This document shows positions 15,611-24,674 of a stretch of DNA of 64,000 nucleotides, in pieces. The position numbers were made by a program, and so were the translations under genes. Origin of the DNA: Streptomyces sp. SID12501 (GTDB lineage Bacteria; Actinomycetota; Actinomycetes; Streptomycetales; Streptomycetaceae); assembly GCF_010550245.1 (NCBI RefSeq), contig NZ_JAAGLU010000020.1, positions 1-64,000 on the forward strand. Direction: 5' to 3'. Position 1 is the first letter of the stretch; each line of letters begins with the position of its first letter. The notes below the pieces were generated by a model, which was given only the letters and a program-made list of their open reading frames with translations, made no database searches and had not been told where the DNA came from.

Positions 15611-16151
15611 GCCCGGACCCGGCTTCCGTGGCGCAGCCCTTTTCCGCACTGCCGGGGCGAAACTCTGGGCCGCCGAAGTGACGTGCGAACGACGGCGTCT
15701 ACCGGATCCATCTGCTGTGCAGGGCATGCGGGGTCAGCCTCGCGGTGCAGCGGGCCGACGCGCCCGACCCGCTGTTGGCGGCCGATCACGCCCGCCAGTG
15801 GAAGGAAATCTGGAGGCTGCGCAACGAATCTCCTCGCAATCCGAGCTGAGTCGGGTGTGGCTCCTCTGCGGTGAGCTGGTGATGCCGTGCGCCCTTATCG
15901 CCACGCTGCTGCTCGCCTTATGGACGGGGACGACAGAGGGAAAGGCACAGGCGGTAGGGACCCTCCAGGCGTCTACACCAGTTAATCGTGGGCATGAAAT
16001 TGCAGGTCAGGGGATTCAGCGTGCAGGGCAGTATTGGCCCAGTGCCGCTGTCTGGCCGGCAGCGGGTGGATCGCGGGAGCGGTACAGGAACGCCTGCCCG
16101 AGCAGTCGACCCACCGCAGGAAGGCACTCCCCGGTGCGAAATACTCTCCCG
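15611..16151. other. intergenic region, mostly empty
   Basis: Apart from the short start-less frame at 15682-15849, I see no gene, repeat or clear terminator in these 541 bp. The last part should contain the promoter of the acetyltransferase gene. Confidence 0.4.
15682..15849 (+). pseudogene. short gene remnant without a start codon
   Basis: The frame reads ANDGVYRIHLLCRACGVSL... and ends WKEIWRLRNESPRNPS before TGA. Codon use and the CxxC motif look like real coding sequence, but a TGA lies directly upstream and the first ATG/GTG is deep inside (residue about 22). It may be the 3' part of a lost small gene. Confidence 0.3.
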
Positions 16152-16640
16152 ATGAGATCACGCACTTCCCCGATCAGCCAGCCGATCACGATACGGAGGG
16201 CAGTCGCGCGGGATGCCAAACGGCTCACGCGGCTCGTGCGTGGCTCAGGCGCATACGAGGGCAAGTACGCATCCGCAGTGGCGGGTTACCAGGTCGGTCC
16301 TGATTACATCGAAACTCACCGCGCCTTCGTAGCCGTCGGTGCCGACGAGCAAGGAGGCCGGGTCCTCGGGTTCTACTCGCTCGTCCTCGCTCCACCGGAG
16401 CTCGACCTGCTGTTCGTCGCCGACGAAGCGCAAGGACGTGGTATCGGACGGCTGCTCATCGCACACATGCAGTCCGAGGCCCGTGCCGCCGGGCTCGACC
16501 GTGTCAAGGTCGTGTCGCATCTTCCCGCGGAGGACTTCTACCACCGCGTCGGCGCAGTGCGGACCGGGACCGCGCTCGCGAACCCGCCGGCCGTGCCGTG
16601 GGACCGTCCCACATTCGAGTTTCGCATTCCATCGGAGTGA
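16152..16640 (+). CDS. GNAT family N-acetyltransferase
   Basis: A 162-residue protein with the GNAT acetyl-CoA loop: LDLLFVADEAQGRGIGRLLI (about 83-102), Q-G-R-G-I-G being the Q/RxxGxG/A pyrophosphate-binding motif. The first beta strand (PITIRRAVARDAKRL) and the last (FYHRVGAVRTG) also fit. The ATG at 16152 is chosen to begin just before the first strand. Substrate unknown. Confidence 0.8.
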   Translation: MRSRTSPISQPITIRRAVARDAKRLTRLVRGSGAYEGKYASAVAGYQVGPDYIETHRAFVAVGADEQGGRVLGFYSLVLAPPELDLLFVADEAQGRGIGRLLIAHMQSEARAAGLDRVKVVSHLPAEDFYHRVGAVRTGTALANPPAVPWDRPTFEFRIPSE

Positions 16641-16971
16641 CGCAGTGTGCCGGTTCGCAGGGCACCGGCTTCGCCTGCATGATGGCTGGGCCGGCATGCA
16701 GGAGCCGCTGGACGCCGCGCTCTCAGTGTGTGCCGCCGTCTCTGTCCTGGCGGGTGGATCGCCTGCGCCGGCGGCCTCTCCCGGCGACTGCCTCGCCTCC
16801 GGCACTCCCAGGGCCATCGAAATCGCGTACACCTCGGCTCGCTCACACACGATCGAGGTCGGCCGCGTAAATACGTGGTTCACACAACCCTGATCTGCGA
16901 GGCGAAAGTGGCAACAGTCCACCGTCAGCGCTGTAGAGGATGATGCCTTGCCGGAGCAGGCCGAGTAATTG
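16641..16971. other. intergenic region between convergent genes
   Basis: A 331-bp stretch between the acetyltransferase and methyltransferase stops. Besides the hairpin at 16674-16702 I see no supported gene or element. Confidence 0.4.
16674..16702. terminator. hairpin downstream of the acetyltransferase
   Basis: CCTGCATG (16674-16681) and CATGCAGG (16695-16702) form an exact 8-bp stem with a 13-base loop, 34 bp after the stop. No U-run follows, as is usual in Streptomyces terminators. Confidence 0.35.
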
Positions 16972-17646
16972 TCAATACCTGGTAGGGGTCTGGTGACTTG
17001 GGGCCGGCTTGCGGGCCAGGATCTGAAGGCCCGCCGATGTGTTGCCGTTCATGGTGGTCACGGTGGTTCGTCGGGTGTCGATGGTCTCGAAACCGGCGAG
17101 CAGGGAGGTGAACCAGCCGCTCGGATGGTGGCGGCACACTGCGCCGTCGCCGGTCTCGAATACCCCGTAGGTGCCGTAGGGCTCGGCGAACCTCGCGTAG
17201 CGGTCGCGGTTGCGCTGGTCGTCTTGTAGCAGCAGGTCACTGAGGTAGAGCAGTGCGCCGGGCTTGAGTACGCGGTTCAGCTCGCCGATCAGCAGCCGCT
17301 GCGCGTCGTCGCTTGGGATGCAGGTCAGCACCGCGAAGAGCACGACCACGTCGATGCTCGCGTCCAGGCACGCGAGTGTCGGCGGTGTGTCCAGCACCGC
17401 GAAGCGCATCGTGCGGTGCAGGCTGCGGGCCCGGGCGATCATCCCCGGTGATGTGTCGACGCCGGAGAGGTTGTCAAAGCCCTGCTGTTCCAGCGCGTCC
17501 AGGGTTCGGCCGTAGCCGCAGCCGTAGTCCAGGATCGCGGCGCTTCGTTCGACGTTGTCCAGCCACGGTGTGTGCAGCGGGTGCGTGAATCGCTTCGTCG
17601 TCGCGGCGGCGTCCCAGTAAGCGGTCTGGCTGTCGAGGTCGGACAC
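16972..17646 (-). CDS. class I SAM-dependent methyltransferase
   Basis: The 224-residue protein has motif I ILDYGCGYGRTLDAL (38-52), the acidic post-I residue in LSGVDTSPGMI, and motifs around VVVLFAVLTCIPSD (98-111) and LNRVLKPGALLYLSDLL. It is a small UbiE/COQ5-like single-domain enzyme. The substrate cannot be read from sequence. It lies alone next to transposon remnants, so it may be part of an island. Confidence 0.8.
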   Translation of the reverse strand: MSDLDSQTAYWDAAATTKRFTHPLHTPWLDNVERSAAILDYGCGYGRTLDALEQQGFDNLSGVDTSPGMIARARSLHRTMRFAVLDTPPTLACLDASIDVVVLFAVLTCIPSDDAQRLLIGELNRVLKPGALLYLSDLLLQDDQRNRDRYARFAEPYGTYGVFETGDGAVCRHHPSGWFTSLLAGFETIDTRRTTVTTMNGNTSAGLQILARKPAPSHQTPTRY

Positions 17647-17682
17647 GGTGGATGCCTCCCAAGGGCGTTTCGGGGAAGGTGG

Positions 17683-17943
17683 TCACGCTGCCACAGTCTC
17701 GGGGCGTTCGACGAGGTGGCCGCGTTCGAAGCGGGCTCCGGCGCGGACGAGGGCGACGAGGTGGGGTGCGTCGACCGCTCGCCGGCGCGCCTGGGCGGAC
17801 TCGACGAGCTTGAAGACCATGGCAAGCGCGGCGGCCGCGCTGCCGGCGCCCTTGGTGACCTTGGTCCTCAGCCTCACCGTCGCGAAGGCCGATTCGATGG
17901 GACTCGTTGTGCGCAGGTGAACCCAGTGCTCGGCCGGGAAGTG
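17683..17943 (-). pseudogene. IS256 (Mutator-type) transposase, C-terminal remnant
   Basis: The tail reads HFPAEHWVHLRTTSPIESAF, then ATVRLRTKVTKGAGSAAAAL and VFKLVESAQARRR, the hallmark end of actinobacterial IS256-family transposases. Everything upstream, including the catalytic core, is missing: similarity stops at about 17943, where a different transposase tail starts on the opposite strand. Confidence 0.8.
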
Positions 17944-18414
17944 GCCCGTGACCTCGTCCTCCAGGCCGCCGACGTCGTCAAGCTCGTCGCCCCGAGCGCC
18001 GGCACTACTGGCGTCATCGGCAAGCGGTTCCTGGATGGACTCCTCCCGCACCGGCGCCTCCGCCTCAGCACCGGAAAAGTCAGGTCGGCGGTCTCCAGAT
18101 ATGCCGGACGCCAGGACGACGGCCGCCCCGACGTCAGGCTTCCGGTCACCGCCCTCGATGTTGCCATCCTCGAACCCGCGGGCGACTTGCCCGCCGTCTC
18201 CTGCGACGACCGGTACATACCGCACGCCGACCGACGCCGACAGCGCGTCCTGGACCTCCTTCACGCAGAACCCGACCGCCACTGGCACACCCGCGACCTC
18301 GCCCGCCATCTCGGAGGCATCACCCTCACGATGTACGACCAGCTCGACAGATGGGCCGCGCACGGACTCATCACCAAGACCGGACCCGCCACCTACAGAA
18401 GCCCGAGAACCTGA
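17938..18414 (+). pseudogene. transposase C-terminal remnant, IS4-like, with winged-helix tail
   Basis: The frame reads ARDLVLQAADVVKLVAP, GVIGKRFLDGLLPHRRLRLS and KVRSAVSRYAGR, a pattern I associate with the C-terminus of IS4-type transposases, followed by a tail RRRQRVLDLLHAEPDRHWHT and LARHLGGITLTMYDQLDRWA that looks like a winged helix. It has no start of its own; it begins at the junction with the IS256 fragment. The family call is tentative. Confidence 0.45.
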
Positions 18415-18863
18415 TCAAATACCCTGCCACCAGCGGAAATACGCTAATTACCCGGCCTTGCGTCAAGCCCCGGCGATGGAAAACCCACGGGCCGTACAGG
18501 GGCCGGGACGGCGTGGCTGTGGCCGTGGTCGAGGCGACGATGTCTTCAGGCTGGTTCGTGTTGTTCCAACGGCAGGTTGCACAGCAAGGGCTGACATCCC
18601 CGACGCGGCAGTCGAGTAACGGGCGGCCATGCCGGCGCCCGGGCGCGTCCAGGGGCGCGTCGACCGTGCGGTCGGCGGGTTGGCCCGGTGCTCGCATCCT
18701 GGTCTCGCCCGTGGACGTCGTCGCCGAGAGCGGACAGCGTGTTTCCGGGCGCCGACGCGACGGCGGAGGAGATCGCGGCGGCCGGGCGGCGATGGCACAT
18801 ACGTACATGGAGTACGTACTCCTACCGACGTGTCCCTGACGCGTGTGCCGTTTTCTTGCGTTC
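18415..18863. other. intergenic region after transposase remnants
   Basis: A 449-bp gap without a recognisable gene on either strand. Its right end carries a palindrome at 18800-18818 just upstream of the next gene. Confidence 0.4.
18800..18818. promoter_or_regulatory. palindromic possible operator
   Basis: TACGTAC (18800-18806) and GTACGTA (18812-18818) are exact inverted repeats around five bases, 46 bp before the start of the membrane-protein gene. Size and position suit a TetR/MarR-type operator, but no such regulator is adjacent. Confidence 0.35.
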
Positions 18864-19265
18864 ATGACGACATTGAGCGTGAAAGCGCAGATGCCGAAGA
18901 GTGTCAGGCTGGCGTTGGTGGGGGTCTGGATCCAGGGCGTGCTGAACCTGGTGGTGGGATTCCTGTCGATGGCCTTGCTGAACGACGCGGCGAACCACGG
19001 CCGGGACGAAGGGTCCGGGATGCTCCGGTTCCTGTTGGTGCTGACGCTGGTGATCGCCGGGGCGCTTCTGCTGTGCGGCGTTTTCGCGGACAAGCGGTTG
19101 AACGGGATACGTGTCACGGTCATCGTCATCGAGGTACTGGGCCTGCTGGGCAGTGTGCTGGCCCTGTTCCAGGGCGGCGTCTCGGTTCTCCCGGGCATCG
19201 TCCTGGCCCTCATCGTGCTGCGGGGCTTCAGCAGCGCGGAAGGCAGGAACTGGTTCGACCGATGA
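18864..19265 (+). CDS. four-helix integral membrane protein, unknown
   Basis: The 133-residue product has four hydrophobic segments: LALVGVWIQGVLNLVVGFL, LRFLLVLTLVIAGALLLCGVF, VTVIVIEVLGLLGSVLALF and LPGIVLALIVLRGF. It ends GRNWFDR. ATG 18864 is chosen because the preceding in-frame residues are unpatterned. The stop overlaps the ATG of the next gene (ATGA), so the two are coupled. No family recognised beyond general small Streptomyces membrane proteins. Confidence 0.65.
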   Translation: MTTLSVKAQMPKSVRLALVGVWIQGVLNLVVGFLSMALLNDAANHGRDEGSGMLRFLLVLTLVIAGALLLCGVFADKRLNGIRVTVIVIEVLGLLGSVLALFQGGVSVLPGIVLALIVLRGFSSAEGRNWFDR

Positions 19266-20137
19266 GGTACGTACCGAGGCGCGTACCCGGGCGGAACGAC
19301 TCCGTCGTGCCTGTCGTCGCGGCCCTCGCCGTGGCCGTCCTGTTCACCGGGGGTTGTTCGAGCGCCCACGGCACGTCCCTTTCCGGGGATCCGTCCGAGA
19401 GCGCGACAGGGGTGTCCGAGTCGCCGAGCCCTTCGCCGACCCCGTCGCTCACTCCTCCGTATCCGACCGGGGCGTCCGGTTGCCACGACAACAAGGGGTG
19501 GACGGCCGAGGAATCCACGGACTGGGTTGGGCTCGTCGTCGACACGCCCAAGGAGAACTATGGGGAGGACGAGCTGAGGGTTGTCAGTCTGCCGGGATAC
19601 AACGGACCGCTCTGCCGGAAGATCACCGTGCAGGTGGAGTTCTGGAAGCTGGTGTACGGAGTCGCGAACGGCACCGACGGCGAACGCCTCTCTAACGGGA
19701 TGCCACCCGCCTACTACTTCGACATCCGCCGGGGAAAACGCGTCGAACTCCACACGGACGCGGGCGTCGAGCGGACGATCGCCCTGCCCACGTCCCTCTA
19801 CGCGACGGACCGCAGTCCCTGCGTGGGCGCCCTCATCTCGATCACCGTGGGCAAGCCGCTGACGAGCAAGGAACTGCCCGAGGAGGTCGAGGTCGGCGGC
19901 GAGAAGGACCTCTGGGGTCGCGCCACTGTGGACTTCCGGTCGCAGCGGGTCGCGGACTACGAACTGTCCGAGCCCTCGGCACCGCAGGTGTGCAGCCCGG
20001 ACGGCAAGCCCACCGCCGACCCGGCCGACGTACCCATCCCGGGCTCCCAGCCGACGGACCTCTACCCGACGGACCTCTACCCGACGCCCGACTACAGCCT
20101 CGACATCGACGACGTCTTCCGCTCTCCCACGCCCTGA
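19262..20137 (+). CDS. secreted lipoprotein, unknown
   Basis: The 291-residue protein has a signal peptide with a lipobox (VLFTGGCSS), a Ser/Pro/Thr-rich linker (about 45-80) and a globular domain with several Cys and acidic stretches (CHDNKGWTAEESTDWVG; CRKITVQVEFWKLVYG). Near the C-terminus a short repeat PTDLYPTDLYPTPDY comes from a tandem DNA repeat at about 20050-20090. It overlaps the upstream membrane-protein gene and probably works with it at the cell surface. Confidence 0.65.
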   Translation: MRYVPRRVPGRNDSVVPVVAALAVAVLFTGGCSSAHGTSLSGDPSESATGVSESPSPSPTPSLTPPYPTGASGCHDNKGWTAEESTDWVGLVVDTPKENYGEDELRVVSLPGYNGPLCRKITVQVEFWKLVYGVANGTDGERLSNGMPPAYYFDIRRGKRVELHTDAGVERTIALPTSLYATDRSPCVGALISITVGKPLTSKELPEEVEVGGEKDLWGRATVDFRSQRVADYELSEPSAPQVCSPDGKPTADPADVPIPGSQPTDLYPTDLYPTPDYSLDIDDVFRSPTP

Positions 20138-20256
20138 GGCCCTTCCTCGGGTCCCGGCGTGCACCGACCTCTTGACCTCTTCTTCTTCACCACATCAACG
20201 GGCCCTGCCGCGAGGTCAGTTCGGCAGTACCGCCCGACTTCACCCTGGGGAATCAC

Positions 20257-21114
20257 ATGCGTTTGTACACTCCGGCCACCGTCCTTTCCAGCGCCCTCGT
20301 GCTCTCGGCGATCGTTCTTCCGGGCGCGGCCCAGGGAGCGTCGCACACTGGGGCGGCGACGGATCTCAGAGCCTTCGCCTCGCGGAGCGTCCAGCCGAAG
20401 GACGCGCTGGGCGACACCACCTTCAAGGACGGGGTCGTCAACAAGGGCAAGGACGTCGTTCTCGGCGTGACGGGCAAGAAGGCCGTTCCCGTCACGTTCA
20501 CCGCCTTCGACGAGGAAGGCCTGGCACTCACCCAGGCGTTCCTGTGGCAGGGCACCGACAGTTCGGACACGGACACCATCACCGGCGCCCTGGGGACGGA
20601 CGACGACCCCGTCTGCACGGAGACGACGGTCGAGGGCGGCTACAGCTACAGCTGCAAGACGGTCTTCACCATCGACCCCGCGGTCGACTTGAAGGACGGC
20701 AACGGCACCGCGGGGCCCTGGAAGCTCTTCCTGGGCGCCTACGACCTCTACCTGAACATCATTATCGACGACGACGTCGTCAGGGGGAATATCAAGCGTG
20801 CCGCCAAGCTGACCGTCAACGCCTCCCCGGAGCCGGTGAAGAAGGGCAAGACCATCACGGTCACCGGCAAGCTCACTCGCGCCGACTGGAGCACGGGGAA
20901 GTACTCGGGCTACGCGACCCAGCCGGTGAAGTTGCAGTTCCGCAAGAAGGGCAGCAGCACCTACACCACCCTCAAGACGGTCAAGACCAGCCGCACCGGC
21001 GCCCTGAGCACCACCACCAAGGCCGGCGTCGACGGCGACTACCGCTTCGTCTTCGACGGCACTTTCACGACCGGCTCCGCGACGGTGCCCGGCGACGTCG
21101 TCGACGTCAGGTAG
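20257..21114 (+). CDS. secreted protein, unknown
   Basis: The 285-residue protein has a Sec signal peptide (ALVLSAIVLPGAAQGAS, cut near residue 28). The mature part has two halves: a beta-rich region with CTETTVEGGYSYSC (a likely disulfide) and a C-terminal bacterial Ig/immunoglobulin-like region (about 185-285: KLTVNASPEPVKKGKTITVT, then PVKLQFRKKGSSTYTTL) of the kind used as extracellular adhesion or spacer domains. Function unknown. Confidence 0.65.
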   Translation: MRLYTPATVLSSALVLSAIVLPGAAQGASHTGAATDLRAFASRSVQPKDALGDTTFKDGVVNKGKDVVLGVTGKKAVPVTFTAFDEEGLALTQAFLWQGTDSSDTDTITGALGTDDDPVCTETTVEGGYSYSCKTVFTIDPAVDLKDGNGTAGPWKLFLGAYDLYLNIIIDDDVVRGNIKRAAKLTVNASPEPVKKGKTITVTGKLTRADWSTGKYSGYATQPVKLQFRKKGSSTYTTLKTVKTSRTGALSTTTKAGVDGDYRFVFDGTFTTGSATVPGDVVDVR

Positions 21115-21190
21115 GCGGCTTCCCGGCCGAGACCGCGCCGGCCGGTCCGCAGAGGCTCACCGATCACCGCCGAGGGCACCTGGACCGGGC

Positions 21191-24172
21191 TCAGTCCTGC
21201 TCCGCGCGGGCGTCCCCGAAACGGCTCCCGCTGCGGCGGCGGGCCATCAGCGTGGCCAGGGCGGTACGTGAGGAGACCCCGGTCTTGCGGAAGGCGCGGG
21301 AGACATGGGTCTCGACGGTACGCCGGCTGACGTAGAGCCGGTCCGCGATGGCCTGGCTGGTGAGCCCCTGCGCCACCAGTTCGGCTATCTCCAGCTCCCG
21401 GGCGGTCAGGGTGGCCAGCCGCTGGGTGAGTTCGGCGCGGTCGGGGGAACCGTACGGAGGCTCGGAGCCGCCACCGGGCGGACGGGTGGCGTCGGCGAGG
21501 CCGACCAGCATTCCGCTGCCGCCCGCCTCGGCGAGCCGGCGCCCTCTGAGCCAGGCGCGCGTGCCGCCTGGGCCATGGCCCGCCGCCGCTTCCAGCGGGG
21601 CGCCGAGCAACAGGGAGTGGGCCTCCCAGAAGACCGCGCCGCAGCGGGCGCTCTCCGCCGCGGCCTCCGCGAACAGGTCCGCCGCCGCTGCCGTGTCCCC
21701 CTGCGCCAGCGGCAGATGGGCGGCGCTGCGGAGCGCGGACGACCGCTGCATCGGCAGCCCCAGCTGTTCCGCCTCCTTACGCGCCCGCTCGGCCCAGCTG
21801 CGGGCCTCCTCGGGCCTGTCCGTCACCAGTGCGGACGTGACCAGGATCTCCAGGTAGAGCGGCCGCAGCGAGGGCTGGATCCGCTGCAGTTCGGGGCCGC
21901 CCGCCTGGAGCATCGCGTCCCGGGCCCGGACCGGATCGCCGGACATGAGCGCGGCCCAGCTGAAGATGCACCAGGCCGTGGAGGCCCACCAGTCGACCCC
22001 GGTACCGGCCGCGGTCACCGCCTCCTCGGCGACAGCCAGAGGGCGCGGATCGCCCGGCGGGCAGGCGGCGACGAGTGCCGCGGCCTTGCTCGCCAGTACG
22101 ACCGCGAGCAACTGGTCGCTGCCGATCCCGCGGGCGATGTCCTCGGCCTGCTCGGCGAGTTCCAGCGCCGAGGAGATCCGGCAGGTCTGGACCCGGACAT
22201 GGGACAGGCACAGCAGCAGATGGGGCACGACATAGAGCTGGCCGCTGCGGCGGGCGATGTCGAGGCCGCGCTCCGTGTGCCGCTCCGCGTCCGGGTAGTG
22301 CTCCAGGAAGGCCTCCGCCCAACCGAGCCGGGCCAGTGGTTCGCACAGCGCGGTGAGGTCGTTGTCGGGCAGGGAGTCGACCAGGGCGGCGGCCTGCCGG
22401 GCGAGTCCGTGCGCGGCGGTCATGTTGCCCTCGTACGCTTCTCCCAGGGCGGCGACGGCGAGGACGCCCGCCTCCCCGACCTCGTCCCCCGTGGACCGGG
22501 CCGCCGCGAGCGCCACCTCGACCTCGGTGCGCACCTGGGCGTACGAGGTGTCGCTGTCCTGGGGCGCGGCCGAGCCCAGCTCCAGGCCGAGCCGGACGAC
22601 GTCGGCCGGGGCGGGGCCGCGAGCCAGCTCGCGGCGCAACAGCGCGACCGCCTCGGTGCAGCGCCCCAGATGACGTTCCACCAGCGCGCACAGGACGACC
22701 GCGCGCACTCTGAGGCGGTCTTGGTGCTCGCCGAGGCCCTTGTTCTCGCCGGTGGCCGGGTCACCGGGTGACCGGCGCGGGGTGGCGATCAGCTCCTGGA
22801 GCAGGTCACGGCTCTCGCGCAGGCCACCGCACGCGGCCAGGGCGTGGGCCCGCCTCAGGATCAACTCACGCCGCCGGGAGGTGTGTTCGGGAGTGTGCGG
22901 AAGGTGGCGGAGTGCCACATCGAGCCAGTGGGCGCAGCTCGCCGGGGCTGTTCGGGCGGTTCGGGCGGCGGCCTCGTCGAGCACGGCCACCGCTGCCGGG
23001 TCCCAGGCGGTCAGCGACTGTTCCACATGGTGGGCCCGTTCGGCGGCGGAGGCACCTGCGCGGGCCAGTTCCTGCGCGGCGAGCCGGTGGATCTCCACGC
23101 GCCTCAAGAAGGGTGTGCCTTCGTGGACGAGGGTGCGCACGACCGGATGCCGCAGGGTCAGCAGGCCCTGCGGGGCGGAGCGCAGCAGGTCGCGTCGGGT
23201 GAGAGCGTGGACGTCGGCGGTGAACGCGGCGCCGGAGCTGCCGGTCACCCGGCTGACCATCGCCGGGGTGGCGTGCTCGCCCAGTACCGCCACGGCGTCG
23301 ACGATGCCGCGCCGGGAGGGGTCGAGCACGGTCAGTTCGTCCAGCAGCAGGGTGCCGAGTTCGGGCGGCGCCGAGGACTCGGGCGTCGTACCCCCGCGAT
23401 GGGCCTGAAGAAGGGTCAGGAAGTAGAACGGGTTGCCCTCGCTCGCGGCGTACAGTGCGGCGGTCTCGGCGGGCGGCAGGCCGGGGCCGGCCAGTTCGGC
23501 GCAGTTGCGTGCGCTCAGCGGTCTCAGACCGAGTCTGACGACCGTGCCGGTGTCGAGTTCTCGGGTGAGCCTGGCGGCGAGGGACTCGGGACTCTGGCGG
23601 TCACGGCGTGTCACGGCCAGGACGACGGGGGCGTGCACGGGATGGCGTACGAGATGGTCCAGCAACTCCAGTGACGCCGGGTCCGCCCAGTGCAGGTCGT
23701 CGAGGGCCAGCAGCAGCCCGGACGGGGCGGCGAGCCGGGCGAGCAGGACGGCCGTGGACCGGTGCAGTCCGAAACGGTCGACCGCGCCGCTCCGCTGGAG
23801 AAGGGGCGCCACCGCGTCGGTCTCCTGGAAGCCGTCCAGGGCGTGCGGGTCGAGGTGGGCGAGCGCGTCGGTGAACACCTGGAACGGCACCTGCCGCTCG
23901 TACTCCGTGGCTCTGCCGCGCAGTACCGTCATTCCGCGTCGGCGCGCCCGCGCGCAGACCTCGCCGAGCAGCCGACTCTTGCCGATGCCGGCCTCACCGG
24001 TGATGTCGACGAGCCGGGAACGGCCGCTGTCAGGGAACTCCTCACCCCGTGCCGTGCCGCGCGCGCCGTCTGCCGCACGGTCGAGCAGCGCGTCTAACCG
24101 GGCCAGTTCGACGGAGCGGCCCAGCAACGGAGCCCCGTTCCCGCTGTACTCAACTACCGTATCTGCTCCCAC
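21191..24172 (-). CDS. LuxR family LAL-type regulator with ATPase domain
   Basis: The 993-residue protein has a P-loop GEAGIGKSRLLGE (59-71) of the AAA/STAND type, a Walker-B-like LLLALDDLHWADP (about 155-167), a long helical TPR-like middle and a C-terminal LuxR HTH (LTARELEIAELVAQGLTSQA, then YVSRRTVETHVSRAFRKTGV, about 918-965). This is the LAL architecture; such proteins activate secondary-metabolite or sugar-use genes on sensing a ligand. It starts with GTG after AGGGGGG. No obvious target operon is adjacent. Confidence 0.9.
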   Translation of the reverse strand: MGADTVVEYSGNGAPLLGRSVELARLDALLDRAADGARGTARGEEFPDSGRSRLVDITGEAGIGKSRLLGEVCARARRRGMTVLRGRATEYERQVPFQVFTDALAHLDPHALDGFQETDAVAPLLQRSGAVDRFGLHRSTAVLLARLAAPSGLLLALDDLHWADPASLELLDHLVRHPVHAPVVLAVTRRDRQSPESLAARLTRELDTGTVVRLGLRPLSARNCAELAGPGLPPAETAALYAASEGNPFYFLTLLQAHRGGTTPESSAPPELGTLLLDELTVLDPSRRGIVDAVAVLGEHATPAMVSRVTGSSGAAFTADVHALTRRDLLRSAPQGLLTLRHPVVRTLVHEGTPFLRRVEIHRLAAQELARAGASAAERAHHVEQSLTAWDPAAVAVLDEAAARTARTAPASCAHWLDVALRHLPHTPEHTSRRRELILRRAHALAACGGLRESRDLLQELIATPRRSPGDPATGENKGLGEHQDRLRVRAVVLCALVERHLGRCTEAVALLRRELARGPAPADVVRLGLELGSAAPQDSDTSYAQVRTEVEVALAAARSTGDEVGEAGVLAVAALGEAYEGNMTAAHGLARQAAALVDSLPDNDLTALCEPLARLGWAEAFLEHYPDAERHTERGLDIARRSGQLYVVPHLLLCLSHVRVQTCRISSALELAEQAEDIARGIGSDQLLAVVLASKAAALVAACPPGDPRPLAVAEEAVTAAGTGVDWWASTAWCIFSWAALMSGDPVRARDAMLQAGGPELQRIQPSLRPLYLEILVTSALVTDRPEEARSWAERARKEAEQLGLPMQRSSALRSAAHLPLAQGDTAAAADLFAEAAAESARCGAVFWEAHSLLLGAPLEAAAGHGPGGTRAWLRGRRLAEAGGSGMLVGLADATRPPGGGSEPPYGSPDRAELTQRLATLTARELEIAELVAQGLTSQAIADRLYVSRRTVETHVSRAFRKTGVSSRTALATLMARRRSGSRFGDARAEQD

Positions 24173-24674
24173 AGTTGCCCCCCTGTCTTTACATTCCCCT
24201 CACATATCATTCTCTCCTGTTGATCGTCGTAACCGCCGCGTCGGTGAACCGGGAGGGACGGTTCTCACAGGGAGAGCCGCCGGTCAGGTCGGAGACGGGT
24301 GGTTTCCTCAGAGGTCGCTTTCCGGTTGGCCGCTCGGGCCATCGGCCGGCGCCATGCCCAGCTCGTCGGTGTACCGGCCGAGGGCGTCCTCGGCCGTGGG
24401 GGCGGCGCCGAACAGCTGCTCCTGGCGGCGGGGGACGGGACGGCCCACACCTTGGTCGTTCGGACGGTGCCGCAGGGACGCGGTGCGCGGTCTGCCACTG
24501 GTGACGTTCGGTCGGACGAACGGCAAGTCCCGTGTCGTGGGTGATCGCTGGGTCGACACCGGGGCCGAGTGGCTTCGTCGCGGTCATCCGGCAGTCGTCG
24601 CCCGGACAGGCCGGCGTCATGGAGAATGGGCAACTTCTTGGAGAGCCGACTGTGCCGACGACTGGTGGAGCGAT
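24173..24674. other. divergent intergenic region, 0.5 kb
   Basis: This should contain promoters for the LuxR gene and the NUDIX gene. I see no supported gene in it; a short minus-strand frame ending at 24308 (with AEDALGRYTDELGMAPADG) looks weakly coding but has no start or family. Confidence 0.4.

Noticed and set aside
20043..20095. Tandem DNA repeat as a separate minisatellite
   Set aside because: It is only two to three units of about 15 bp inside the lipoprotein gene and in frame (TDLYP), so it is reported there.
18371..20164. 597-codon minus-strand frame
   Set aside because: It is opposite the membrane protein and lipoprotein genes, which have good starts, membrane segments and a lipobox; the composition is Arg/Ser/Pro-rich noise.
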